From the NCBI GenBank assembly GCA_025935195.1, contig JAICVS010000011.1, positions 1-54,709 on the forward strand: a stretch of 54,709 bases of DNA, written 5' to 3'. Position 1 is the stretch's first letter; each line of letters starts with the position of its first letter. The notes under the pieces were generated by a model, which was not told the origin of the DNA, made no database searches, and saw only the letters and a program-made list of their open reading frames with translations. Shown here one piece after another: positions 44,718 through 54,355 of this stretch. The position numbers and the translations under genes were made by a program. The DNA is from Ktedonobacterales bacterium (GTDB lineage Bacteria > Chloroflexota > Ktedonobacteria > Ktedonobacterales > JADMIN01).

Positions 44718-44892
44718 GCGAAACCGACCTGCGTCGGTTGGGGAGAGAGAGAGGCGGATACGCTGCCCCCATATCCCAGCCGGTTGACACCTCCATTTCT
44801 CACTGCGTACACTGCGCCCACCGGCGATCCGGCTGGTCCGGCAGGACAGCAGACCCCAGGAATGGCCCGCGTCACGGCGGGCGAGGCGCATC

Positions 44893-45807
44893 ATGCCGCA
44901 GTACGAGGCGCTGACACTACGCGCGCTCGAGCAGGCGGACATCCCCGCCGTGCGCCGCATCCTCGACACCTCGGAGTACACTCACTACCGCTTCACCAGC
45001 GATGAGCTGCCGGGCCTGATGGGCCGCCTTCCCAACGCTGGCGCGCTCTCCGCGCCCTCCGGCCGGCTCACCCGCGTCACGCGCGGCTCGCTGCGCGCCT
45101 TTCTGCTCGTCAACTGGCTCGTTCCGCCGAGCGCGTGGATCGGCGGCTTCGGCGTCACCTGGAGCGACGGCCAGCACTTCCCCGACTTCCTCGCCGCGCT
45201 GCTGCCGCCGCTCGCGCGGCAGGCGCACAACGCCGGCGCCGAGACGCTCTATTACTCCGGCAGCGATCTGGAGAGCGACTGGCTGCGCGAGACCTTCGAG
45301 CGCCAGGGCTTCACGCTGGCGACGCTGCTGCGCTCCTACGACAAAGAGGACTTCGCCGTCCCCTCGCCCGGCAACCAGCGCGTGCGCCCGCGTCCCTTCA
45401 CGCCGGCGGACACGCCCGCTGTGGTCGCGCTGGAGAACTTGACGTTCGACCAGCTCTGGCGCCACGACGCCGCCAGTTTCATCGAGGTTGCCGCGACGTA
45501 CCCGTACTTCGTCGTGGCCGAGGATGAACGGGGCATCTGCGGCTATCAGTTCAACACGGTGGACGCGGCCACTGGCTATCTCGTGCGTATCGCGGTGCAT
45601 CCGCGCGTGGCGGGCATGGGCGTGGGCACGCGGCTGATGGCGGAGGCGGTGCGCTACTTCGAGCGGCGACGTGTCTGGAAGATCGTGCTGAACACGGAGG
45701 AGACGAACACGCGCGCCCATGCCCTGTACGAGCGCTTCGGCTTCCACCGCGTTCCACCGCGTGGCTACGTGCTGGCCCACGACACTGCCTCGCTGGCGAT
45801 GCGGTGA
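44893..45807 (+). CDS. GNAT family N-acetyltransferase, double domain
   Basis: 304 residues. The N-terminal half (1-155) keeps a GNAT-like fold in outline (LTLRALEQADIPAVRRIL) without a clear acetyl-CoA loop. The C-terminal half (160-304) is a full GNAT: RVRPFTPADTPAVVALENLTF, CGYQFNTVDAATGYLVRIAVHPRVAGMGVGTRLMAEAVRYFERR (loop RVAGMGVG) and LNTEETNTRAHALYERFGF. The layout resembles mycothiol-synthase-type tandem GNATs, but that substrate is not implied. ATG 44893. Alone on its transcript. Confidence 0.82.
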   Translation: MPQYEALTLRALEQADIPAVRRILDTSEYTHYRFTSDELPGLMGRLPNAGALSAPSGRLTRVTRGSLRAFLLVNWLVPPSAWIGGFGVTWSDGQHFPDFLAALLPPLARQAHNAGAETLYYSGSDLESDWLRETFERQGFTLATLLRSYDKEDFAVPSPGNQRVRPRPFTPADTPAVVALENLTFDQLWRHDAASFIEVAATYPYFVVAEDERGICGYQFNTVDAATGYLVRIAVHPRVAGMGVGTRLMAEAVRYFERRRVWKIVLNTEETNTRAHALYERFGFHRVPPRGYVLAHDTASLAMR

Positions 45808-45934
45808 TGGGGGGTCGCGGTTTGCGCGGCCATTGGGCATTGTTGCTCCTCGTTGGCTTCCCGGCATGAATGCCAGGGGGAATCGCTGGCTTTGCACGAG
45901 TGGGAATAGCCCAGCAACCCAGATCAAAGCGGTG

Positions 45935-46024
45935 TCAGGCGGGGGCGCCTCCCTGGGCGGCAATGTTGACTTCGATGGTCAACATTGCCGTTTTTGCCGC
46001 TTTTTGATTTTGTGCCGGACGCAT
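45935..46024 (-). CDS. Small ORF inside family A copy A4 (29 residues)
   Basis: ATG 46024 opens a 29-residue frame containing QKAAKTAMLTIEVNIAAQ and a stop at 45935, with GGAGGGGGAG directly upstream. A3 has the matching QKAAKPAMVTIPLNIAAQ after an ideal ribosome site, and A2 a truncated MRKAAKTAMLT. This could be a real small protein or leader peptide, but the same DNA also forms the terminal hairpin of the element, so base conservation may come from structure. Confidence 0.35.
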   Translation of the reverse strand: MRPAQNQKAAKTAMLTIEVNIAAQGGAPA

Positions 46025-46297
46025 CTCCCCCTCCACTGCCCAATTCAAGCGGCTTTGCCGTGCGCACGAACGTGACGTTTCGTGTTCTGGGTGGCAAAAA
46101 CGGCAAGAAACGGCAAGGCGGATGGCAAAAACGGCAAGGTTCAGGCGGGTTTTGGCCGGCTCCATGCCACCAACGTAACGGCTACCCACGGTGAGGATGG
46201 TCGTATTCGGCGCTGTATGCGGTTGTTCAGGTGCTAGCGGCGCCGGGTGGCGCCGCGAATATTGTACAAAATTACCACGAAAGTAATGGGATGTCAA
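45959..46297 (-). repeat. Dispersed structured element, family A, copy A4
   Basis: 339 bp on the minus strand. Promoter TTGACA (46297-46292), 17-bp spacer, TAATTT (46274-46269). A GCGGCGCC/GGCGCCGC hairpin follows, at the place where A2 has CCAGG/CCTGG, then CACCTGAACAACCGCATAC. Repeated CTTGCCGTTTTTGCCA arms, the core CGGCAAAGCCGCTTGAATT, then GCGGCAAAAACGGCAA and the perfect hairpin GGCAATGTTGAC/GTCAACATTGCC (7-nt loop). It occupies half of the 707-bp gap 45808-46514; the rest shows nothing recognisable. Confidence 0.8.
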
Positions 46298-46514
46298 GAG
46301 AGGGCCTGACCGCCAACCCCGCAACTCTGGGGAGGAAGGCCGCCGATGCCGCTGTGGCCTTCGCACGTGCCGACAGGATGATTCGCCTGCCCGATGTCTG
46401 CTTGATCGTCGCCGTCCGACGTTCAGCTAAACGTGTCTACAACTGGCGGGCGACGTGAAGATGCGCGGAGGTGTGGGGACGCGGCCGAGATGCGACAGAG
46501 TGGGTGAGCCATCA

Positions 46515-47654
46515 CTATGCGTGTTGGGTGGGATCGACCTGACTGATACGGCCATAGGGCAGGCGCGGAGCGAAAGCTTCGTTGGATGGGGGCGTGACCT
46601 GCTCGACCTCCGGCGCGATCTCTTCCAGAAGCGTGGCGATGCCTATCAGCCAGTCCACTAATGGCTCGATCTGGCCGCTCTTCGCTGACAGACGAAAGGG
46701 GTTGAAGTGACGGTAGAGGAGGCCACCGGGGGTGAGCGCCACGCTATCACGTCGCGAGCGCAGGTAGCGTTTGCCGCTGACGATCCACTGGGCAAACGGC
46801 CGCATCCAGGAGTCGGAGACGGGCCGGCCATATTGCGGCATGACGTAGAAATTGAGGGAGCCCGCGACTTTGCCTGTCACGGCGTGGGAAGCGAATTCAG
46901 GAGGAACCGGCTTGCGCGAGATGCTGAAACCGGGCAGCGGACGCGGCGAGGTCACGGTCACGTGATACCAGTAGCCTGCGGGACCGTTTGGTCCGTAGTT
47001 GGTGTAGGTGGCGCCACTGACCACACGCACGCTACGGCCACTTCCATAGTATCCCGTCGCCGTCAGCGCCAGTGCGGGCCATCGCGGCATCTCCACCTCC
47101 CAGCCCAGGCGGCGCGCCGTGGCATTCAACGCATGCAGGTGGCCGAGACGCCCAAAGTAGCTGAACGTGAAGAAGGCGAGGGGCGCATCCACGGGCGGGT
47201 TGTCGGCAAGCGCGGTGACGATGGAGAGCAGGCCGGCTGGAAGCGTGACGAGAAAGGAGGAGACAGCCGGGATATTGAGTGCGGCATGCCCATTGTGTTG
47301 AAATGTCGCGAGCCCGATGAGTGTCAGCACAACCGTTGCCGTCTGGAAGAGAAACACCAGGCCATAGCGCCCGGCTACTGGAATGCTGCCGGCGAGCGCG
47401 GTCATGAGGGCGACCAGCGGGATGCTCAGGAGCCAGAGCGGCCCGCCGTGGCGCGTGAACGCCACTAATCCAACGATGCCAGGATAGGCTTCGGAGGTCC
47501 AGAGGAACGCGCTCGCTACGGCTACCCAGACGGCGGAGCCGATGATGATGAGGTAGATGGGAATGCGCCACCACACCTTATGGGTCAGCCGAGTCGAGGT
47601 GCTCTCTATCTGCCCCATGATGATCTGGGTGAGGAGCAACACAAGCGCATGCAT
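46515..47654 (-). CDS. Polytopic membrane protein of unknown function
   Basis: 379 residues. Four hydrophobic helices at about 30-52 (IPIYLIIIGSAVWVAVASAF), 58-90, 95-118 (YGLVFLFQTATVVLTLIGLATF) and 130-150. The soluble C-terminal two thirds (about 150-379) is mixed alpha/beta (RVVSGATYTNYGPNGPAGYWYHVTVTSPRPLPGFSISR). No family recognised. I chose ATG 47654, with CGGGAGAAAG upstream. G+C is lower than in the core genes. It is 104 bp after a TPR protein gene on the same strand; they probably work together. Confidence 0.7.
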   Translation of the reverse strand: MHALVLLLTQIIMGQIESTSTRLTHKVWWRIPIYLIIIGSAVWVAVASAFLWTSEAYPGIVGLVAFTRHGGPLWLLSIPLVALMTALAGSIPVAGRYGLVFLFQTATVVLTLIGLATFQHNGHAALNIPAVSSFLVTLPAGLLSIVTALADNPPVDAPLAFFTFSYFGRLGHLHALNATARRLGWEVEMPRWPALALTATGYYGSGRSVRVVSGATYTNYGPNGPAGYWYHVTVTSPRPLPGFSISRKPVPPEFASHAVTGKVAGSLNFYVMPQYGRPVSDSWMRPFAQWIVSGKRYLRSRRDSVALTPGGLLYRHFNPFRLSAKSGQIEPLVDWLIGIATLLEEIAPEVEQVTPPSNEAFAPRLPYGRISQVDPTQHA

Positions 47655-47758
47655 GCGGCTTTCTCCCGTTCTCGTCGCTCCGCGCGGTGCCGGAAGGCGC
47701 TGGTGCGCCACACATCCGCACATCTGGGCACGTGGGTGACAATCGCGTGGACACGCGC

Positions 47759-48757
47759 CTAGGCGCGTGTCTCCCCTGCCTCGACCACCGACATGCCGAG
47801 GGCCTGTCGCGCTTTATTGTTGACGTTACGGGCATTGCTGAACTCAAAGAAGGCCAGCGCACGGTTGCTCGCTTCGAGGGCATCCTGGTACCGCTGGGCA
47901 GCGAGCAACTGGAGCGAATAGTTGTGCCATGTCCACGCGCTGCCCTCCGGCTGCTCACGGAAGAGCTGCTGATAGGTGGCGATGGCTTCGTCTCGACGCT
48001 TCGTCAACCCATAGAGCTGGGCCAGCCGGTCATAGCCGGAACGCTTGACGAGTGGTGACGGGGCGAGCTCGATCATGCGACGCACGGCTGCTTCATACTG
48101 CTGCGTGGTGCCGTACATGAAGTAATACTTGGATTCGACATCGGGGAAGCGCGGATGATTGGGGTTCAGCCCCTGTATCTTCCGCATGGCATCGTTGGCG
48201 ATGACGCGATACCTGCTGTCGTCCACGCTGGTTGCGACGCGTAGACGCATGATCCAGGCGTCTACCGACACGGGATAGGCTTTGATGGCGGCGGAGGTAT
48301 AGGCGAGCGCGGCGCGCACGCCCTGCGGGACGTGCATGCCTCCCTGGAGGTACGCGAGACGCAGCACAACCGCGGCGGCGCCGCTGAGCGCGAGATCCCG
48401 CGGCAAGTCAACCAGCATGTCCACTATCGGGGGGAGCTTGCGGTAATCGCCCTCAGCTTCCGTAAGCGCATCGAGGGCGGCTTGATAGGTCTGCTCCGCT
48501 TGCCGGCGGTCGGCGCTCGCCTCGCTCCCCCAACGGACCTGGTCGAGGTCGGCGACTTGCATCTCCACGAACGCCTTGTGTTCCGCCAGCTCGGCGGGTG
48601 AAATGCCGCGCAACGCTACCTGCGGCAAGGGATTGACATCGCCGGCGAGCAGCCGCCGGGTCTGGCCTCTGCCAATCCAGAGGAGGATCAAGGTGGCGAT
48701 TCCAAGAACCGCGATCAAAGCGCCCGCACCGACCAACTGCAGCGTATTGGAATCCAT
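47759..48757 (-). CDS. Membrane-anchored TPR protein
   Basis: 332 residues. One N-terminal helix (about 7-28: LVGAGALIAVLGIATLILLWIG) anchors it. The rest is helical with TPR-like repeats (RLAQLYGLTKRRDEAIATYQQLFREQPEGS, HNYSLQLLAAQRYQDALEASNRALAFF). TPRs bind other proteins; the membrane protein encoded downstream is a likely partner. I chose ATG 48757 after AGGGGGCATCGT; the longer frame to 48844 is less likely. Confidence 0.75.
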   Translation of the reverse strand: MDSNTLQLVGAGALIAVLGIATLILLWIGRGQTRRLLAGDVNPLPQVALRGISPAELAEHKAFVEMQVADLDQVRWGSEASADRRQAEQTYQAALDALTEAEGDYRKLPPIVDMLVDLPRDLALSGAAAVVLRLAYLQGGMHVPQGVRAALAYTSAAIKAYPVSVDAWIMRLRVATSVDDSRYRVIANDAMRKIQGLNPNHPRFPDVESKYYFMYGTTQQYEAAVRRMIELAPSPLVKRSGYDRLAQLYGLTKRRDEAIATYQQLFREQPEGSAWTWHNYSLQLLAAQRYQDALEASNRALAFFEFSNARNVNNKARQALGMSVVEAGETRA

Positions 48758-49339
48758 ACGATGCCCCCTGCCAATCTCTCTCTCGTCCACGGTCGCATGC
48801 TGAGTCTCGGAGCGCATTGTATCGGAGACTCGGCAGCCGGTCAATGCCGTGTCCAGGGTGGTTGCTGTCGTTCAGAAGGGTCGCGGCGCGTCCTCCAGCG
48901 CACTGGGATGTGTCCGCCCGCTATCGGCGCACAGGGGAGGCCCAGCATATGACGGATGGCCGCGAGCTCACATTTTCCCCATACAGGTCAATGCGTGAAA
49001 TGGTCTCTCTGTTTACGCTGCTGCTAGGATACGCTCGGCACCGCCGCTGTGGTTTGGATTCCCCGGCGACGTCTTTCCTTGCGCACGAGACGGCGCCGCG
49101 AGATGTGGCGGGAGAGACCGAATCGCTCATGTGTCTTGAAATCCCATCACATGACCTATAGGACGACGCCTGTCCTGTGCAGTTACAAACGACTATGACC
49201 CATATGCACGTCAAATACGTACTACCCTCTTGTACTGCAGTGGGAAAACCCATATGATTCTGTCACGCCGCGAGCGTTGTTCCAGTCGTATCATCAATTG
49301 TTCGTACCGGAGCAATTGTAATCAAGAGAGAGGAACTGT
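48758..49339. other. 582-bp low-G+C spacer before the STAND NTPase gene
   Basis: No gene supported. G+C falls steadily toward the NTPase gene. A 9-bp inverted repeat with one G-T pair, CAATTGTTC-GTACCG-GAGCAATTG (49295-49318), lies 22 bp before the start codon and could be an operator or leader hairpin. CCCATATG occurs twice (49199-49206 and 49249-49256). The region probably carries the promoter, but no convincing -35/-10 pair stands out. Confidence 0.45.
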
Positions 49340-52300
49340 ATGGAGTCGTTGCCAAGCCAGGTAATGGATGTTAGCGGAGTATGCCGCAGCTTTCCCCAGT
49401 TGCCCACTCCATGCGTTGAGAGAACAAATGTACTCGAAACAATCGAAGACATTTTCAAAAGCGGTGCGCAGTTTGTGGCCATAGAGGGCGAAGAAGGTGT
49501 CGGAAAGACGACACTGCTAGCAGAGTTCGCTCTTCGTCACAATTTGAGAACAATTGCCATCTTCGCGCGATCTACGAGCCGCCTAGCTTACGATCCATGG
49601 TACCTACAATTCGACCTGAATAATCAGCTTGAATGGTTAGTACATGGGAGAGAACTTGATCCGCAAGACGAAGTTGATGAGAGTAAGCGCCGTATCCAGA
49701 TAACCTACTTGCAGGGCAAGGCCCGGCGAGAGTCACAGTCATATTATGTGGTCGTCGATGGGCTTGATGAAATACCAGATGGTGAAGACCAACTTCGCGA
49801 GGTCATTCTGGACCTATTGCCACTGGGTATTCCCGGCTACAAGTTCCTCGTCGCTGGGATGCTGGAGAAGCTCCCGCAGGCTGTTCAGCGCACTATGACA
49901 TGTCGTTCCTACCATGTCACAAGATTTAGCCTGGAAGAGACGCTGAAATACTTCGATAGCGCAGGAATCAGCGTTACAACAGAGCAGGCCGAGGAACTGC
50001 GCCACATCTGCCAGGGGCTTCCCGGCCGTTTGGCGAGCGTTATACGTACTCTCGCCACCGGAACAAACATCCAAATATTATTGGATGAGATGCCAACCGA
50101 GATCTCGAAGTTATTGGAGTTCGAGTGGCATGCAGCTATGCACAACTCAAGCGAGCTGCTTATGAGTGTCCTAGCGGTTCTTGCTCATGACCTTTCTCAG
50201 CAGACAGTAACCAGCTTGGCCGAGTTGCATGGCTGCCCGACAGACGACATTATCGTCGCACTGAGTGGAGCGCGATTTGTCAACCTCAGACCGGATGGCG
50301 AGGTGACGTTCGTATCCCGGTCTTTTAAGGAATTTGCTGCGCGAAAGCTGAGCACATGGAAAGGCCGTGTCAATGCTCTCGTTATTGCGCGGCTATCGAG
50401 GATTCCCGAAAGCGATGCTGCCCTAACCCAATTGCCAGCATATCTCGCGCAGGATCGACAGTTCGACAGGCTATTTCAATACCTCTCGCCACAGCACTTT
50501 GTACAACTTGTGGAGCGTAACCAATCTCTTAGGCCTGCAATCAAGACCGCAGAACTCGGGCTTAAGAGTGCTCGTCAGTTGCATCGAGATTCAGAGATCG
50601 TACGGCTATCACTCAATAAGACGCTGTTTCAACAACTTGAAGTATCTAGCGTTGCGCGGGCCGAGATCGAGACCAGGATGGCTCTTCATGACAACAACGG
50701 GGCAATGGCACTCGCGCAAGCCGCGATCTTGAAAGAGGATCGGCTGCACTTACTGGCAATTGTAGCAAAGGGCTATTACTTGCTCAATGAGGAGCCACCT
50801 CAAGAACTACTTGATCAGCTTAGTCAGCTTGCGGATGAGATTGACATCGCAAGTCTTGGAGATCGGGCACTCCACATTGCGCAGGACTTGATATACTCTC
50901 ATCCAGATCAAGCAATTCGAATAGTGGAGGGTGCTGTTCCCCCAGTATCCGGCGAGCGAGGGCTAGATACTGCGCTTGCGGCACTATCCCTCAGATCAGT
51001 AGTAGCCACTGAAGTACTTGGAACGTCGTCCGAGCATGTTGACACAGTCAAGCGGGTCACGGCCAGAATCCGCAATCCGAGGACAAGGGGTTTTGCCGAG
51101 GCTGTAACAGTACTGCTCAATGATGACTCTGCAACTGAGGCAATAGCTCGCGTAAGCGGTCTCAGCTCAACACGAGACCAAATCTTCATTTTGCGTAGAT
51201 GGGCATCGATCAATCGAGAGCGGTCCGACGCCTGGGAGGTAATCGACTTTGCGCTTAAGCGTATCATCGCATCCTCAGACTTTTCCCCGAATGCAGGAGT
51301 GTACAGAGATCTGGCAGAGCCCATTCCATACGTCGCAAGTGAGAGCATTGTGAGACGGCTTGTCGGGCAGTTCGATAGCCAGCGCGATATAATTGAGCAA
51401 CAAGGTCCTACGCAAGATTACATCCGATTACAGCTGAAATTGGGGAAAGCCGAATCGCGCTATGACGCCGGGGCATCGTACAGCCGATTCTTTGAAGTGT
51501 ATGCAAAAGTCGAGAATGTAGAGGATTTGGCAGTCCAAACAGAATGCACCGCATGGCTCGTTGACTTTGCGCTCGACAGTTACAATCGTGAGGTGGGCGA
51601 GAAGCTGCTCAGCGCGAGAGATTGTGAGTTGGTGCAAGACGAATTCTCGCAAAGGCTGTCACGCTTGTTCGACGTTACCGCTGATCACTATAGGGTCACG
51701 CGAGGCATAATTCGCGCTCTGGCACCGGGAGCACGCGACATGGCTTTGAAGGTTGCAGAGTTGCTAAACACAGAAATGCGACGCAACCAAGCCGTACTTG
51801 ATCTGATCGCACTTGTGTCGAGCAACGCGCATTCGGCAGAGGACAGTCGCTTCTTACAGGGTGCATTGAAAGCGCTAACAGACCAAGATACGTCCGACAA
51901 GGCACTATCCATCATCCTCGAACGAGTTGCAGATGCTTCCGAAAGCGCGGATTTTGCTTTGCCGGACTTTGTGCCCTTCCTTGAGCAATGCAAAAACATA
52001 GCCGATTCCGAGGAGAGGTGTCGAGCGTTGCGCTTTGCGTACATCGCTCTTAGAAATAGCATACGCGACGAGAATACAGCTGCGAGGTATCAAAGCTGGG
52101 CCGATGCCCTGCTAAAAAAAATGCAGGTCGCTTGGCAGCAAATTGATGTCGGATGGGATCGAGTTGAGACTGGCTTTCAACAGGCAAGAGCTTTAGCCAA
52201 TATCAACGAGCAGGCGGCTAAGAAGTACCTCGCCTTGGTCGAGGCATGCCGGGAAGAGATGCCTATTGGATCCTGGAATGCCGCCCATGTGTTCGGTATA

Positions 52301-54355
52301 TGTCTGTTGCTAGCGATTCGAGCGTTTGCAGGTCTAGTGCCCGGACGAATCGAATCGCAGACAGAGCTGCTACGCCTGGCGGCGCTGATTGACGCTGTTC
52401 CTTCTAGCGGTCAACGAGCTACTTCATGGGCTCTCGTTGCCATGTTGTGCTATAGCAGGAAACGCGATGATCTGGCCAATCGTATCGTAGCTGAACGTAT
52501 CAAACCGATCTTGGAGGACGTGCAAGGAGGAGCGACTTACCGTCACAGTGTGCTTCGCGCGGCAGCACCTGCGCTCTGGAGGCATCATGCGCAAACCGCG
52601 AAGGAACGCATCGAGCAAATACCAGTGGCAGAGCGGGATGATATTTTCGCCGAGATCGCCTACTTTGTGTTGCATAAGGTTCCACCCGGTGATCAAGGAT
52701 ACGCACGTTTTCGGGAAGACTATGACGTATCTTACGAGGAACTGATCGATCTCTGCGATCTGGCAAATGAAATGCGTCATGATCATACTGTCTACTGGAT
52801 TATCTCCGAGATTTGTTCTGCCATCTTAGCTGGCAAGAGGACTGGGCGACACAACAAAGAGCAGCAACGCACCGTTATTGATCGATTGTGGACTCTAATC
52901 GGTAAGCTACCCGACCTAAACAACATCCGGCATGAGGGCTACAAACTGATCTCGGAGGCACAACTACTTCATGTCGATGCCGCCCGACATAGCGACCGAA
53001 ATGTATGGGTAGATTTGGTTCATCAGGCTCATCTCATACCGAATGCATCAGATCGCGCCTATGTCTTGTCGAATATCGCGCTCACGATGCCGTCTGAGGG
53101 CACAATTCGCCAAGACACGTTAACAGAGGCTGCGAGCATTGTGGCTGCCCTGCCGACCCGTTTAGAACGAGTTGATCGGTATATCACGCTTGCAGAACAG
53201 ATAGTCGGTTCAGATTTCGCCGAGCGATATATTTCACTCGCCAAGCAATATCTTACCTTAGCAATGACGGAGGCTGCGGGCGTAAAGGGCAGGAACTATC
53301 GTGACCAGCAGCGCCGAATCATCGATGTAGCCTATCAATTTGACGAGGGTCTTGCACAGACTTTGGCATCACAGACTAACGATGATCCAGCGAGGCTCAA
53401 AGAGCGGCTCCAACTCAATCAGCTAAGCAAGCATGTTGCTGAACCGCAGCGCGCAAGTCTCGCTGCAGATGGGTCTAACCTGTCCCGGCGGCAGCAAGAG
53501 TTGATATCAGAGGCTGCACAGATAAGCTTGGACAGAATAAATGCTAAGCCGCGGGATTGGATCCGGCTTGAACACATACGTAACGTCATTGACTTTGCGG
53601 CGCGTATGCCGCTCATGAGGTCCTATTCGTTGATGGCATGGGCCATTGAGCATGCGGCATACAGGTTTGCCACAGACACTGAAGCTCGTGCTCGGCTGGC
53701 TCCCTTGTTCGACAGTGCAGTGATCGCAGCGAATCTTGCTCTTGAACTCGGCACTCATGCGGCTAATCGTGCTAGGCGAGCCCAGAACTACTCTCTCGGC
53801 TCCCCTACTACGGCAACGGGCCTGATTCGTGCTGGCGACCGCGATGGCGCCATCCGCTTCATACGCGCCTGGTTTGAAGAGAATGTGCATGAATATGCAA
53901 AGATCGCAGATCCTTATTTTGGTCTCGAAGAACTAAATTGGGTTCGTATTCTTGCTGAATTTGTCCCTGGTTGCCGTGTGCAGATATTAACCAGCAGGAA
54001 GGCACAACAGGACAATGGGGTGCAGACTCCTTGGGAAGATAGCTACAATCTCCATTGGAAGCTTAGGATATCCGAGCAAGAACCGCCTGACACAGAGATT
54101 GTCGTAGCAGGGCGTAAGCCTCGTGGTGATTCACCGATACATGACCGCTTCATCATTACCAAGGGCAGCGGCTTGGCGATCGGCACATCGTTACACGATC
54201 TCGGAATTACAAAAGATGCCAAGATAACAATCTTGTCTGCGGAGGAAGCAGCAGATGTCGAGCGCGACATTGATCAATGCCTGAATTTGCAGTTGCGCAT
54301 GCATCGAGGCGAGAAGATCCAGTACAGCCGGTTTAACTTGCTTGTGGATGAGTGA
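49340..54355 (+). CDS. Giant STAND-type NTPase with helical repeats and C-terminal PLD/MIT_C-like domain
   Basis: 1671 residues. NTPase at the N-terminus: Walker A GEEGVGKTT (50-58), Walker B YYVVVDGLDE (135-144), and YKFLVAGM at the sensor strand, as in NACHT/STAND ATPases. Residues about 290-1500 look all-helical, like TPR-type repeats. The C-terminus (about 1515-1650) has KIADPYFGLEEL, CRVQILTS and HDRFIITKGSGLAIGTSLHDLG (HDR 1601-1603), the layout of PLD-like domains including MIT_C of MITD1; the catalytic Lys of HxK is absent. GAGAGAGGA precedes the ATG. G+C is about 55% in 300 hand-counted bases, well below neighbours, so it is probably transferred. A defence role is inferred; no partner gene is seen. 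Confidence 0.8.
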   Translation: MESLPSQVMDVSGVCRSFPQLPTPCVERTNVLETIEDIFKSGAQFVAIEGEEGVGKTTLLAEFALRHNLRTIAIFARSTSRLAYDPWYLQFDLNNQLEWLVHGRELDPQDEVDESKRRIQITYLQGKARRESQSYYVVVDGLDEIPDGEDQLREVILDLLPLGIPGYKFLVAGMLEKLPQAVQRTMTCRSYHVTRFSLEETLKYFDSAGISVTTEQAEELRHICQGLPGRLASVIRTLATGTNIQILLDEMPTEISKLLEFEWHAAMHNSSELLMSVLAVLAHDLSQQTVTSLAELHGCPTDDIIVALSGARFVNLRPDGEVTFVSRSFKEFAARKLSTWKGRVNALVIARLSRIPESDAALTQLPAYLAQDRQFDRLFQYLSPQHFVQLVERNQSLRPAIKTAELGLKSARQLHRDSEIVRLSLNKTLFQQLEVSSVARAEIETRMALHDNNGAMALAQAAILKEDRLHLLAIVAKGYYLLNEEPPQELLDQLSQLADEIDIASLGDRALHIAQDLIYSHPDQAIRIVEGAVPPVSGERGLDTALAALSLRSVVATEVLGTSSEHVDTVKRVTARIRNPRTRGFAEAVTVLLNDDSATEAIARVSGLSSTRDQIFILRRWASINRERSDAWEVIDFALKRIIASSDFSPNAGVYRDLAEPIPYVASESIVRRLVGQFDSQRDIIEQQGPTQDYIRLQLKLGKAESRYDAGASYSRFFEVYAKVENVEDLAVQTECTAWLVDFALDSYNREVGEKLLSARDCELVQDEFSQRLSRLFDVTADHYRVTRGIIRALAPGARDMALKVAELLNTEMRRNQAVLDLIALVSSNAHSAEDSRFLQGALKALTDQDTSDKALSIILERVADASESADFALPDFVPFLEQCKNIADSEERCRALRFAYIALRNSIRDENTAARYQSWADALLKKMQVAWQQIDVGWDRVETGFQQARALANINEQAAKKYLALVEACREEMPIGSWNAAHVFGICLLLAIRAFAGLVPGRIESQTELLRLAALIDAVPSSGQRATSWALVAMLCYSRKRDDLANRIVAERIKPILEDVQGGATYRHSVLRAAAPALWRHHAQTAKERIEQIPVAERDDIFAEIAYFVLHKVPPGDQGYARFREDYDVSYEELIDLCDLANEMRHDHTVYWIISEICSAILAGKRTGRHNKEQQRTVIDRLWTLIGKLPDLNNIRHEGYKLISEAQLLHVDAARHSDRNVWVDLVHQAHLIPNASDRAYVLSNIALTMPSEGTIRQDTLTEAASIVAALPTRLERVDRYITLAEQIVGSDFAERYISLAKQYLTLAMTEAAGVKGRNYRDQQRRIIDVAYQFDEGLAQTLASQTNDDPARLKERLQLNQLSKHVAEPQRASLAADGSNLSRRQQELISEAAQISLDRINAKPRDWIRLEHIRNVIDFAARMPLMRSYSLMAWAIEHAAYRFATDTEARARLAPLFDSAVIAANLALELGTHAANRARRAQNYSLGSPTTATGLIRAGDRDGAIRFIRAWFEENVHEYAKIADPYFGLEELNWVRILAEFVPGCRVQILTSRKAQQDNGVQTPWEDSYNLHWKLRISEQEPPDTEIVVAGRKPRGDSPIHDRFIITKGSGLAIGTSLHDLGITKDAKITILSAEEAADVERDIDQCLNLQLRMHRGEKIQYSRFNLLVDE

